Positions 8,001-16,127 of a DNA stretch of 64,000 bases are shown here, one piece after another. The stretch's first letter is position 1. The number at the start of each line of letters is the position of its first letter. Below the pieces are notes generated by a model. The model was not told the origin of the DNA. It did not search any database and was given only the letters and a program-made list of their open reading frames with translations. The stretch is from Kurthia massiliensis (GTDB lineage Bacteria > Bacillota > Bacilli > Bacillales_A > Planococcaceae): assembly GCF_000285555.1 (NCBI RefSeq), contig NZ_HE610996.1:73900-137899 (forward strand), written 5' to 3'. Both the position numbers and the translations under genes were made by a program.

Positions 8001-9392
8001 TTATGTGCCACAATATGTCACGTACGGTTGTTTCATCATCGGTGGTTCACGATATAATTCGTGCTCCAATTTTACGTCAAACGGTTGTTGTAGCGCTTCC
8101 ACAAGTGTTTTCACTGCCGTAAAATCGCCCGCTTCGGCATCTTGTATCGCCGCTTCTACATAGTAGTTTCGCGCAATAATCGCTGGATTGACTGCTAGCA
8201 TCCGACGTTGCGCCGCTTCTACCGTTTCTGCTTCTGCAACAACACGTTGTTGCCACTGATCATGCCACGCTGCTAATACAGTCGGGACATTTCCTTCTGA
8301 AAGCGCACGGAATGTCGACGTGAAATCGAGTTGTTGCTCATGCATCGTCTGCAATAGTTGTACGATAAGCGTACGATCTTGCTCTGTTGCTGTTTGTAAT
8401 CCGATTTTAGCACGCATTTGGTTTAACCATGCTGTTTGAAAAGCGTTGTTATAGTCCATTAACACTTCTTCTAACATTGCCGTTGCCACCTCTTCGTCAT
8501 CATCGATAAGTGGGATAAACGTTTCTGCTAAACGTGTTAAATTCCACCCACCGATAGCAGGCTGTTGGCTATAGCGATATCTGCCATGCTGATCAATTGA
8601 ACTAAACACTGTATCTGGATCAAATGTATCCATAAACGCGCACGGGCCATAATCAATCGTTTCGCCACTAATCGTCATATTATCTGTATTCATGACACCG
8701 TGAATGAAGCCGACACATTGCCACTGTGCGATTAGTTTTGCTTGACGGTTCATAATACGACGGAAGAAACCGATATAGTCCCCTTTTGCTAAATCTGCAT
8801 CATGACGCGCCATTGCGTAATCTGCGAGTTCACGCACAGCCTCTTCTGACACCATAAAACGTGCAAATTGGAACGTACCAACACGTAAATGGCTCGCTGC
8901 AACACGCGTTAATACCGCTCCTTTTTGCACGTCTTGACGGTATACTGCACCGCCTGTCGTTGCAACTGCTAAACTACGGGTCGTCGGAATACCTAATCCG
9001 TGCATCGCTTCGCTAATAATATATTCGCGTACCATCGGGCCAATGCCGGCTAAGCCATCGCCACCTCTTGAGTATGGTGTTCGGCCTGCGCCTTTCAATT
9101 GAATGTCGTAACGTTTATTATCGACGACATGTTCGCCAATTAACATTGCACGACCATCGCCAAGCATCGTAAATTGGCCAAACTGATGTCCTGCATAACT
9201 TTGTGCAACATATGGACGATTTTCAGAACCTGTAAATAATGCTGTACGTTGCGCCTCATCTTGCACGTTTAACGCTTTTGCAAGTCGTTCGTTCCATAAG
9301 ACAATATTTGACTGTTTTACTTGTTTTTCTGCGACAAATTGATAAAATACTTCCGGTAATACCGTATATGTCGTATCAAATTGGAATGGCAT
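8001..9392 (-). CDS. selO: Protein adenylyltransferase SelO (YdiU/UPF0061)
   Basis: This 463-residue pseudokinase-fold enzyme transfers AMP to protein hydroxyl groups; the family is tied to redox stress. Conserved blocks are seen: RPYVAQSYAGHQFG, LGDGRA, the QLKGAGRTPYSRGGDGLAG nucleotide loop, GVMNTDNM (metal and catalytic residues) and DYGPCAFMD. The C-terminus ends in YCGT, a cysteine position typical of bacterial members, where eukaryotic homologues carry selenocysteine. The start at 9392 is chosen because GAAAGGGTGG lies just upstream; an ATG at 9419 has no ribosome site. It is not obviously in an operon. Confidence 0.94.
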   Translation of the reverse strand: MPFQFDTTYTVLPEVFYQFVAEKQVKQSNIVLWNERLAKALNVQDEAQRTALFTGSENRPYVAQSYAGHQFGQFTMLGDGRAMLIGEHVVDNKRYDIQLKGAGRTPYSRGGDGLAGIGPMVREYIISEAMHGLGIPTTRSLAVATTGGAVYRQDVQKGAVLTRVAASHLRVGTFQFARFMVSEEAVRELADYAMARHDADLAKGDYIGFFRRIMNRQAKLIAQWQCVGFIHGVMNTDNMTISGETIDYGPCAFMDTFDPDTVFSSIDQHGRYRYSQQPAIGGWNLTRLAETFIPLIDDDEEVATAMLEEVLMDYNNAFQTAWLNQMRAKIGLQTATEQDRTLIVQLLQTMHEQQLDFTSTFRALSEGNVPTVLAAWHDQWQQRVVAEAETVEAAQRRMLAVNPAIIARNYYVEAAIQDAEAGDFTAVKTLVEALQQPFDVKLEHELYREPPMMKQPYVTYCGT

Positions 9393-9520
9393 GAAACCAC
9401 CCTTTCGTGTTGAAATCATCGGTCTTTTTTAAAGCCGCTGTTGTATTCATAAGTATACTATACCTCGTTTATTTTTTTGCATGTGCTGTTTTGAAAATGA
9501 ACGGAGCAAAAAACATCAAT

Positions 9521-9556
9521 AAAAAGCGGCTTACTGGATTGTCCAATAAGCCGCTT
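9521..9556 (-). terminator. Strong terminator of the 40-residue gene
   Basis: A long stem (AAGCGGCTTA / TAAGCCGCTT, extended inward by TGGA/TCCA) and five T on the minus strand begin 10 bp after the small gene's stop codon. There is no other minus-strand gene it could serve. Confidence 0.9.
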
Positions 9557-9565
9557 CGCTATATA

Positions 9566-9688
9566 TTATTTCGTATAAGACAAGATCGCGTTGTGTAAAC
9601 CTGATAATTTTTCAACTGCTGCTGCTTTTTCCGTATACTCGTACATTTCGATATCATTGATGTTATTAAATACTGTTATTACCCACAT
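9566..9688 (-). CDS. Small conserved-looking protein, 40 residues
   Basis: This is a short ORF read on the minus strand: MWVITVFNNINDIEMYEYT at the N-terminus, then EKAAAVEKLSGLHNAILSYTK. It begins with a hydrophobic beta-like strand and continues with an amphipathic helix. A GGAG ribosome site lies upstream of the ATG and a strong terminator directly downstream, so it looks like a real monocistronic gene. The N-terminal pattern (MWVxTVF...MYEY/MFEF followed by a Lys/Glu helix) resembles small uncharacterised Bacillus proteins I recall, which would make this a shortened member. The function is unknown. Confidence 0.65.
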   Translation of the reverse strand: MWVITVFNNINDIEMYEYTEKAAAVEKLSGLHNAILSYTK

Positions 9689-9845
9689 AGTTCATGTCTC
9701 CGTTTCATTTGCTGTGTATTACAACAATTATTATTTTTCCGATGACTTTTGCAAATTGTTATATAACATATTTCTTGAAATTTATTTTACGCTGATTTCC
9801 AAAAAAGAAAAGACCTTTTAGAATTTTTTCACAATTCGTTCATAT

Positions 9846-9860
9846 TCAAAGCGTTTTCAT
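9846..9860 (-). promoter_or_regulatory. cre-like (CcpA) site
   Basis: The minus-strand ATGAAAACGCTTTGA matches the catabolite-response consensus WTGNAARCGNWWWCA at 14 of 15 positions. It lies between the ypjP terminator and the 40-residue gene, so carbon control of the small gene is possible. Confidence 0.35.
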
Positions 9861-9878
9861 TGACAGTTATGTGACAAC

Positions 9879-9910
9879 AAAAAAGATGCCGCACAAGGCG
9901 ACATCTTTTT
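9879..9910 (-). terminator. Terminator of ypjP
   Basis: A stem AAAAGATGTCGCC / GGCATCTTTT (one bulged base) and a T run directly follow the ypjP stop on the minus strand. Confidence 0.85.
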
Positions 9911-10516
9911 TTATGATAACCATTTCGGTGGCGTATTTTTACTCCAATAAATATCCCCTAGATCATAATGTGTTACAAAACCATCATCATATGTATGGTA
10001 GTGGAAGTTGTAGTAAAAACCATCCATTGGGCGATTTTCTGTACGTACGTGGAAACGAATAATATCTTCGTGCGTATTGCGATTATACACATTAAAAATT
10101 TTCTCTGAATAATTCCCACTTGGGTTTTCCGTAATCGCTAAGTTTGATAAATCTTCATCGTTTAAACGCGCTACTGTCATATCGATTGCTTCTTGCATTT
10201 TCGGAAAAATAAGTGTATCGAAGTCTTCTTGAATTTTTGGGCCGATTTTTGCGCCGAATTTTGCGTAAGCTTGTTGACGTGCAATTTCTGTTAAGTCAAT
10301 TGGTTGTTCATCTATTTGGTCTATCTGTTCAATCGTTCGTTGTTCTGAGGCATACGCAACGAGTGTCGTCGGTTCACTCGTATTTCCTTCCATTTGTGTT
10401 TTACTATTCGTATGCCCTTCAAAAATCCCTTCCCAGAAAGCATGGGATGGCGATACGAGTCCTAACGTCACTACCGCAACAGCCGATACCATTGCTTTTT
10501 GGAACCATTTTTTCAT
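9911..10516 (-). CDS. ypjP: YpjP-like exported protein
   Basis: This 201-residue protein has a typical signal peptide (MKKWFQKAMVSAVAVVTLG, predicted cleavage after SHA near residue 26). The mature part is rich in aromatic residues near the C-terminus, including an FHYHTYDDG-like stretch, and is of about the same length as B. subtilis YpjP. In B. subtilis ypjP is also close to the thymidylate synthase/DHFR genes, which supports the assignment. No catalytic motif is recognised and the function is unknown. The AGAAGGTG ribosome site and flanking terminator indicate a single-gene unit. Confidence 0.85.
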   Translation of the reverse strand: MKKWFQKAMVSAVAVVTLGLVSPSHAFWEGIFEGHTNSKTQMEGNTSEPTTLVAYASEQRTIEQIDQIDEQPIDLTEIARQQAYAKFGAKIGPKIQEDFDTLIFPKMQEAIDMTVARLNDEDLSNLAITENPSGNYSEKIFNVYNRNTHEDIIRFHVRTENRPMDGFYYNFHYHTYDDGFVTHYDLGDIYWSKNTPPKWLS

Positions 10517-10585
10517 ACAATCACCTTCTCAAAAATATTCTTACTATTCATACGTTTTTGTTTATATAAAAGTTTCGTAAAAAAT

Positions 10586-10618
10586 AAAAAGTAGTAACCA
10601 AAATGGCTACTACTTTTA
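10586..10618 (-). terminator. Terminator after the frameshifted orphan gene
   Basis: A 14-bp stem (AAAAGTAGTAGCCA / TGGTTACTACTTTT) followed by T-rich sequence lies immediately past the stop at 10619. Confidence 0.85.
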
Positions 10619-11021
10619 TTATTCACGAAAATGCTTTTCATCAAACGTTGCGTCTTGTATAAGTTCAACGAGTGCTTTGTATTTGTCTAAATGATTATCG
10701 TTGGCACGTCGGACAAACACTGTCATAATGCTGCGATTTAATTCATCTTCAGCATAGTGCAATCGAATTTGCAATTGATTGCTCAGCAACATACAATCCG
10801 ATACTTCAATCGTTTGGATCGTCGGTGTCATAATATCTGAAACGAAAGGCTTCGCCGCAATAAATTCGGTTAAATAATGTTTGATATTCATTTTCCGAAA
10901 AATCCACCCATGAAAAATCATTTGTTTTTGTTAAATCAAGCGTCAATGTTTCTCCATTTACATGACAGCGAACTGACGAGCGATTTTGCCAATAACGTCG
11001 CGTCAATAGCAATTGAATCAT
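10619..11021 (-). pseudogene. Orphan gene, apparently frameshifted
   Basis: Two overlapping minus-strand frames cover this stretch. The first begins MIQLLLTRRYWQNRSSV and stops at 10806. The second runs from about 10921 to the stop at 10619 and ends TFDEKHFRE. Both read as plausible protein only on their outer parts (roughly 10905-11021 in frame one and 10619-10870 in frame two). A single gene of about 130-135 codons with a one-base shift near 10870-10905, which is rich in T and A runs, therefore fits best. Two overlapping genes are the alternative. No family is recognised. The ATG at 11021 is preceded by a GTGGGGGT segment that belongs to an IS605-type element tip. A strong terminator follows. 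Confidence 0.5.
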
Positions 11022-11023
11022 CG

Positions 11024-11046
11024 TTGAACTACCCCCACTTAGCCGT
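11024..11046 (-). mobile_element. Tip of an IS605-family right end (remnant)
   Basis: These 23 bases on the minus strand are identical to the end of the TnpB relic at 13037-13059 (both begin ACGGCTAAGTGG and end in TTCAA). No transposase or hairpin arm is left here. The tip sits 2 bp upstream of the orphan gene's ATG. Confidence 0.7.
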
Positions 11047-11157
11047 CTCTCCGTTGAAATAACAAAGCCTAATTTTAGAATATTTACCTCTTTTTTTAAC
11101 ATATTTTATCTAAGACGCCATTTCTTTCGATATATCAACTATATTTTTACCATTTCA

Positions 11158-11943
11158 TCACTTTTCAATAACGCCGTAATGAAATTTAATATTCGGTCTT
11201 ATAATGCGGCGGAAGCCAAATGTTTCGAATAATGGTGAACGATAATGTGCTTTTAATACGACGCGTTTTTTCGCAACGCGTAACGCTTCATTCATCCATT
11301 CGGTATCTAAACCGATATGCACACCTGCTTCACGCAGCGGTGCAAAACTTTTAGATTCTTCGATAGTTTCTTCAAACATCGGATCCATATAAACAACATC
11401 AAAACTATCATCAGCCAACGTTTTTAAATAATCTACCGCCACACTTGAAACAACTTCGATATGACGCATGACGTGCAACTGAGGTAATTTTTCTTCAAGA
11501 TAGTCGTACGTAGCTAATCCTTGTTGTATGACGAACGCAATAATCGGATTACCTTCACAACCGACGACACGTCCTTCCTCGCCTACTTGTATAGCCGCAA
11601 GCATACTATCTGTCGCCATTCCAAGCGTACAATCTAATAAACGATCTCCTGGCGCTAACTTTGCAACATTTACAAACGTATCCGTTTCCCCACGTGCCAT
11701 ACGTTTTGCACGAAATGCTGCTGACGATGGATGAAAGAAAAAGGGTTCACTTTGCCCGTATGCATAATATTCATAGCGCTGCTTACCTGCTACGAGAATA
11801 TTTGCTTGCTCTGTCTCCATCATTTTTTTCATCGATCGTTTACGTCGCTCAACAAATGGAATGTGTAATGTTTTTGACGCAAAAAGAGCGCGCTGACGAG
11901 CATTGTCGTCAGGGCGCCCTCCAGTTGTGACAACTGTTTGCAT
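11158..11943 (-). CDS. ypiP: Class I SAM-dependent methyltransferase, YpiP-like
   Basis: This 261-residue Rossmann-fold methyltransferase resembles the RsmJ-like family (PF04445). The SAM loop is LDCTLGMATDS (about residues 103-113), acidic residue Glu (GCEGNP) closes strand 2, and the VVYMDPMFEE motif gives the DPPY-like active site. RsmJ methylates 16S rRNA, but the substrate of the Firmicutes homologues is not known. It overlaps the stop of brxA by one base, so the two are translated together; B. subtilis has the same pair. Confidence in the fold is high and in the substrate is low. Confidence 0.85.
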   Translation of the reverse strand: MQTVVTTGGRPDDNARQRALFASKTLHIPFVERRKRSMKKMMETEQANILVAGKQRYEYYAYGQSEPFFFHPSSAAFRAKRMARGETDTFVNVAKLAPGDRLLDCTLGMATDSMLAAIQVGEEGRVVGCEGNPIIAFVIQQGLATYDYLEEKLPQLHVMRHIEVVSSVAVDYLKTLADDSFDVVYMDPMFEETIEESKSFAPLREAGVHIGLDTEWMNEALRVAKKRVVLKAHYRSPLFETFGFRRIIRPNIKFHYGVIEK

Positions 11944-12377
11944 TAGTCGACGATTTTATCGAGTACGTCCGCTACGTGGTCACGTACTGATTCCATCATT
12001 TGACCTTCAATTTGTTCACGTGGGATGAAGTATGCTAAGTTGCCATCTTTCCAGAAAGCAATTGATGGTGATGAAGGTGGTACTTCTTCAAAGAATGCAC
12101 GCATTTGAGCAGTTGCTTCTTTATCTTGACCTGCAAATACTGTTACTAAGTGTTCTGGTTTTTTAGTTGCAGTTTGTACCGCTTCAATCACTGCTGGACG
12201 TGCAAGACCTGCTGCACAACCACATACAGAGTTGATCACGATAACAGAAGTGCCTTTTGATTCTTGCATATGTTCTGCAACATCATCAGCTGTCATTAAT
12301 TGTGTGAAACCTGCATTTACTAATTCTTCGCGCATCGGTTGAACGATGCCGCGCATGTACTCATCATAAGCGTTCAT
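11943..12377 (-). CDS. brxA: Bacilliredoxin BrxA (YphP family)
   Basis: This 144-residue thioredoxin-fold protein carries the bacilliredoxin active site CGCA (VINSVCGCAAGLARPA, about residues 53-56). Family members remove bacillithiol from S-bacillithiolated proteins after oxidative stress. The N-terminal YDEYMRGIVQPMREEL and the DKEATAQMRAFFEEVPPSSP block are typical of the family. The GAAAGAGG ribosome site and 1-bp coupling with the downstream methyltransferase indicate a two-gene unit. Its presence suggests this organism makes bacillithiol. Confidence 0.95.
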   Translation of the reverse strand: MNAYDEYMRGIVQPMREELVNAGFTQLMTADDVAEHMQESKGTSVIVINSVCGCAAGLARPAVIEAVQTATKKPEHLVTVFAGQDKEATAQMRAFFEEVPPSSPSIAFWKDGNLAYFIPREQIEGQMMESVRDHVADVLDKIVD

Positions 12378-12679
12378 AATTCTAGCCTCTTTCGTATTGG
12401 GATACTCCCTTATATTTATGGGTTTTCTACTTTTTCATTGTAGCGTTCATTGCATGATATTTCATCCTTTTTTACTCGGAATATGAGATTTCTATCTGAA
12501 CCACTTTATTTTAATGAAAACGAGGAATATTTATGGCTCATCACTATTCGCCTAGTTATGTTACACATTATTTAAAAACCGAGTCGTTTAATACTTTATC
12601 ATTTCTTCGCACAATACCCCTTCCTCAAGGAACGGAGTGAGTAGGGAACGGATGAATGCGAACGCAATCATTTTGCTCG
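12378..12679. other. Intergenic stretch upstream of the TnpB relic
   Basis: It holds the brxA promoter region on the minus strand. A 35-codon plus-strand ORF (12533-12640, MAHHYSPSYVTHYL at the start, GAGG seven bases before its ATG) resembles nothing I know. From about 12630 the sequence probably already belongs to the decayed transposon. Confidence 0.4.
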
Positions 12680-12931
12680 CATCAATTTGTTAAAAAGAAC
12701 ATCCATTCTCAATATAAAGCGTGAAGATTTTTTGAACAACCTATCAACGGCATTGATTCGCCAATATGACGTCATCTGCCTCGAAGACTTAAACACAAAA
12801 GGGGTGGTAAAAAATCACTCGATATTCGCATCTGGACTTGCCCATCTTGTGGCACAGAATTAGACCGAGATATTAACGCAAGTAAAAACATCTTAATCGA
12901 AGGATTAAGAATATTACACCAACAACCGTAG
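12680..12931 (+). pseudogene. Decayed TnpB (IS605/IS1341-type RNA-guided nuclease)
   Basis: This stretch is the broken C-terminal third of a TnpB. From about 12713 the frame reads [19 protein letters not shown] and then [15 protein letters not shown], which is the RuvC-II block with its catalytic Glu. After a frameshift/deletion near 12815-12832 the frame changes to [21 protein letters not shown], which is half of the zinc ribbon fused to the RuvC-III Asp block (normally two CxxC pairs; one is lost). The N-terminal two thirds, including RuvC-I, are gone. It is clearly non-functional as a nuclease. It is followed by a well-preserved right end. Confidence 0.85.
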
Positions 12932-13059
12932 GAACTACGGGGCTCGCCTACTCAAAAAGTGAAGCCGCTGTTTCGAGCAAGTGGTAACAAGCAAGCGCTA
13001 TTCGTAGGAATCTCCCACTTCAAGCATGTTCGAAGAACGGCTAAGTGGGGGTAGTTCAA
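12932..13059 (+). mobile_element. Right end / omega-RNA scaffold region of the TnpB relic
   Basis: These 128 bp run from the relic's stop to the element tip. A hairpin (CCCACTT at 13014-13020 with AAGTGGG at 13043-13049) lies near the end, as expected for IS605-family right ends and for the 3' scaffold of the omega-RNA (reRNA) that guides TnpB. The tip ends GTAGTTCAA at 13059; the bases after it would be the guide. The last 23 bp recur, inverted, at 11024-11046. Confidence 0.65.
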
Positions 13060-13498
13060 TGTATGTTTAAGCGTACGATTGTCATTTCTTATTAAAATTT
13101 TGCTATTCATCATTTTGTCGTTGAAAACTGGGTAAATGGGAGAAAAGCGACCATTTTCGACAATCTATTGTTTTTTGCATCTTTATTGTGTGTAGCCACA
13201 CATAAGATTTTAAACACATTGTTTATTTTTCGGAGTATTCATCTTGCATTTACTTTATTTATACAGTTTAGTGTAATTTTATTCCGTTCTTTCACACTTA
13301 ATCATACTTTTATTCCTTTTTATGGATAAAAAAATTAAAATCGAGCGTTTTACTTAGTTATAAATGAATGTGTAGCTTTCACATAGTTTTTAAAGCTGTT
13401 TACTGCCCTTGTAAACGTTTTTTCGACACCAATTGATGTAGTTGTCGATTTTTGTCTGATAACCAGTAAAAAGCCTTATAAACGCTTTTGTAATAAAA
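13060..13498. other. AT-rich intergenic stretch without a supported gene
   Basis: Only a small hairpin near 13190-13205 (TGTGT/ACACA) and scattered T runs are visible. The single ORF here (minus strand 13390-13602) crosses a terminator and overlaps the next gene's end, so it is not supported. Confidence 0.4.
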
Positions 13499-13534
13499 TA
13501 AAAATCTACGAACGCAGGCGCTCGTAGATTTTTA
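13499..13534 (-). terminator. Terminator after the 124-residue orphan
   Basis: A 12-bp stem AAAAATCTACGA / TCGTAGATTTTT around GCGCCTGCG-type loop sequence lies just past the stop at 13541 and can act on both strands. Confidence 0.85.
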
Positions 13535-13540
13535 ACTTTT

Positions 13541-13915
13541 TTACCATTGGAATAACTTTTTACGCACGATAGAATCGAAATAACGATATAGTAAAGAAAC
13601 ACTTTCTACTAACTCTTCGATTTCTGCGTTTGAATAACCCCAAGGATTTTCTTCGTTATCCATAATGACTAACATTTGATTTATGTACAATTCATAGACT
13701 GCGATAGCATCTGCAAAACGATCAATTTCTGACTGTTGTGCAATTTCTTTGTCTTTTATGCTATCAAATACGTTTAATGCTTTTTGAAGTTCTTCTGCTA
13801 CAGCTTGACGATCGCCAATTTTCACTGTTGGTGTTGGAACTTCACGTAAGCTAGAAAAACGTTTAATTCTTTTGTTTTTTTTATGTTTCTCTAATAATTC
13901 TTTCGTAGAATGCAT
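13541..13915 (-). CDS. Hypothetical helical protein, 124 residues
   Basis: The product starts MHSTKELLEKHKKNKRIKRF, is very basic over its first 25 residues, then continues as long helices rich in Glu, Ile and Leu. The start at 13915 is chosen because GGGGGAATTG precedes it; the open frame extends to 14038 without a ribosome site. No family or catalytic motif is recognised. It has its own terminator and sits in the variable part of the window next to the SGNH hydrolase, in the same orientation but 200 bp apart. The function is unknown. Confidence 0.7.
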   Translation of the reverse strand: MHSTKELLEKHKKNKRIKRFSSLREVPTPTVKIGDRQAVAEELQKALNVFDSIKDKEIAQQSEIDRFADAIAVYELYINQMLVIMDNEENPWGYSNAEIEELVESVSLLYRYFDSIVRKKLFQW

Positions 13916-14120
13916 TTCAATTCCCCCAACAAATATGTATTGATTTATCTCTTGTAATTCATGTTTGTAACTTACAATATCATAGTTTTTTAGTATAACG
14001 CAACTGCTATCAAAAAAAATTATTGTATATTTAATCAAACATTAAAAAAACGAGAAACCATCAAAATAATGCAAAACTAAGCGAAGCATTAGAACTTTAG
14101 AATTAAATGATAGGTATAAA

Positions 14121-14825
14121 TTACTCATTTCCCCCATAAAAATATAGCTTCAATGCCTCTACCCATATATCATAGCCCTGTCCATTTAAATGTAAACCGT
14201 CATTTGTATAGGACTTTTTTAACTGGCCTTGTTGCTCATAAAGACGATAAATATTGATAAATGTTGCATTATATTTTTTTGATAAATGCATTATTTTTTT
14301 ATTAAAAGCGATTACATCATCATTATGAACTTTTTTCCTATAAATATCATTATTAACAGGTAATACAGACATTGTATAAATTTTTGTATTCGGTGATTGA
14401 TATTGAATTTGCGTTAACACCTTTTCGTATTGTAATACTGTCTTCTTTTGTGGCACATTCCGAGAAATATCATTAATACCAATCATTAAAACAACACGTT
14501 TCGGTTGGCCTTCTGTTATCGTATGCAACCGTCGCAATAAACCTGATGTCGTATCCCCGCCAATACCACGGTTCACAATTGGTTCATCAAAAAACTCTTG
14601 CCATTCATTATAGAGCACCATACTATCCCCTAACATGACCGTGTCATTTGGTGAAATCGTCAACGATTCAAATAGAGATTTTCGTTGTTCATAATGTGCG
14701 GGTCTTAAAACATCAGACGTCATCTTTTTCGTCGATGCTTCGCTATAATGCGTCCAGCTTATAAAAGCTAAAATACTTATCATCAAAACATTTATTGTGA
14801 TTGAAATGATTAATTTTTTAGACAT
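14121..14825 (-). CDS. SGNH/GDSL hydrolase with N-terminal anchor
   Basis: This 234-residue protein begins with a hydrophobic segment (about residues 5-22) that acts as an uncleaved anchor or signal peptide. SGNH blocks are intact: MLGDSMVL (catalytic Ser about residue 69), GIGGDT (Gly block), GINDI (Asn block) and DGLHLNGQGY (Asp/His). It resembles extracellular acetylhydrolase-type esterases (GDSL-like, PF13472). The substrate, perhaps an acetylated polysaccharide or lipid, is not determinable. The AAAAGGAGTG ribosome site is good. It is distinct from the ypmR lipoprotein at 1.5 kb. Confidence 0.9.
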   Translation of the reverse strand: MSKKLIISITINVLMISILAFISWTHYSEASTKKMTSDVLRPAHYEQRKSLFESLTISPNDTVMLGDSMVLYNEWQEFFDEPIVNRGIGGDTTSGLLRRLHTITEGQPKRVVLMIGINDISRNVPQKKTVLQYEKVLTQIQYQSPNTKIYTMSVLPVNNDIYRKKVHNDDVIAFNKKIMHLSKKYNATFINIYRLYEQQGQLKKSYTNDGLHLNGQGYDIWVEALKLYFYGGNE

Positions 14826-14854
14826 ATTTTCACTCCTTTTGAAAAATTTCCAAT

Positions 14855-14887
14855 TAAAAAAACGAGTTTACATTAAGATGTAAGCTC
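14855..14887 (-). terminator. Terminator after the GNAT gene
   Basis: A stem CGAGCTTACA / TGTAAACTCG on the minus strand with seven T follows the acetyltransferase stop by about 15 bp. Confidence 0.85.
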
Positions 14888-14903
14888 GCTTAAATCACTA
14901 TAT

Positions 14904-15467
14904 TTAGCTTGCAATACGCTGATGATAATACCAATTTAAAAAATCGAGACGTTTCACGACGTTTAATACGCATTTGGACTGTTCTAAACGTTCGAGACGA
15001 CGATGTTCTATTGGAAATTGTGTTTCTACACGCGTTGTCATATATGGAAGATGACGTTGTGATGTTCGAGAGCGTAAGTTTTCAACACGTGCACCAGCAA
15101 ATACATAATCTAATTGATAATTTAAAAATGCAGTATACAAAATTTTCTCTTTTGCAGCGAAATTATAGCCTTGCCCCCAATATTGTTCACCAATCCACGT
15201 GCTAATATGACAGCTACGCGTCGCTTCATCAATATTTTTTAATGTAATGACGCCAACGATTTCTCGTTTTTCATTCAAAATCATTCTTGAATAAAATCGC
15301 CCTTCCATTTCTTCTAATTGCATCGTACGAATAAATTGTTCCATCGCCTGCACCGTACAATCCTCATCCTGTAATGCTAATGCATGTTTCACACCAGGTG
15401 ATTGGATAAGTGATGACAATTGTGTAGCGTATTGAATATCATGTGGCTTTAAAACGACTTTTACCAT
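14904..15467 (-). CDS. GNAT family N-acetyltransferase (RimJ/RimL-like)
   Basis: This 187-residue protein has a GNAT fold. The acetyl-CoA binding motif A is recognised as WIGEQYWGQGYNFAAKEKIL, and motif B/C follows (FAGARVENLRSRTSQRHL), where RimJ/RimL-type enzymes usually have an N-S-RS segment. The first strand VVLKPHDI is also in the RimL style. The acceptor substrate is unknown. It lies 11 bp after the 149-residue orphan and is co-transcribed with it, with an AGGGGGAA ribosome site. Confidence 0.88.
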   Translation of the reverse strand: MVKVVLKPHDIQYATQLSSLIQSPGVKHALALQDEDCTVQAMEQFIRTMQLEEMEGRFYSRMILNEKREIVGVITLKNIDEATRSCHISTWIGEQYWGQGYNFAAKEKILYTAFLNYQLDYVFAGARVENLRSRTSQRHLPYMTTRVETQFPIEHRRLERLEQSKCVLNVVKRLDFLNWYYHQRIAS

Positions 15468-15478
15468 TGAAGTTCCCC

Positions 15479-15928
15479 CTAATCTACATTGGAGAGCTTC
15501 CCGATGACTTGCTTTGCGAGTTTATGATCTTTTTCAATTGCGATTATATCTTTTGCAAGTTGTAATGCTTCTTGTTGTGATACGAGTACTAATGATTCCG
15601 TATATAAAAACAATAAATCTTCAAGTGGCTCAAGCTCTTGGTGACTTGTAATTTCAATAGCACGTCTAGCATGATAGGCGGCCGATACGTAAGCGCCTTC
15701 GATAAAACTTAAACTACTCGTCAATAATTTATAAGCAATTTCATGTAACTTCCACGATTCGAGTTCGATGAGCAATGAGTTAACGAACGTATAGATGGCG
15801 ATTGTTTCATGCTCATATGCCAAGTACAACAACTGTTCTTCGAGCTCTTCGTATGAAATTGTACGTGCGATATGAAATGCTTGAACGAAATGACCATTTA
15901 ACAAATAATCCTCTAAATCACTATTCAT
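15479..15928 (-). CDS. Hypothetical all-helical protein, 149 residues
   Basis: It starts MNSDLEDYLLNGHFVQAFH and continues as repeated amphipathic helices, with the look of a small TPR-like or helical-hairpin repeat. An AAGGAGTAT ribosome site fixes the start at 15928; the frame is open to 15988 without one. No family is recognised. It is coupled to the GNAT acetyltransferase by an 11-bp gap. The pair is inferred to be a two-gene operon, but a shared function is not supported beyond that. Confidence 0.75.
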   Translation of the reverse strand: MNSDLEDYLLNGHFVQAFHIARTISYEELEEQLLYLAYEHETIAIYTFVNSLLIELESWKLHEIAYKLLTSSLSFIEGAYVSAAYHARRAIEITSHQELEPLEDLLFLYTESLVLVSQQEALQLAKDIIAIEKDHKLAKQVIGKLSNVD

Positions 15929-16127
15929 CGGTATACTCCTTTTTTGTAATCTATGCCCATTATACACATTCGGACACAAAAAATTCAAATTTCCAACATG
16001 TTTTTTAAGTCTTATCGATTCTAATTATACTTATCATTTTAAACAGTCTAATTATTTTCCTAAATTATGTTTAAATGTAAATCATTTCGTCTATATTTTA
16101 ATAAGTAACGCAGAAGGAGATGGTTAC

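Noticed and set aside
13390-13602. 70-codon minus-strand ORF ending YKGSKQL
   Set aside because: It overlaps the 3' end of the supported gene at 13541-13915, crosses that gene's terminator and has no ribosome site.
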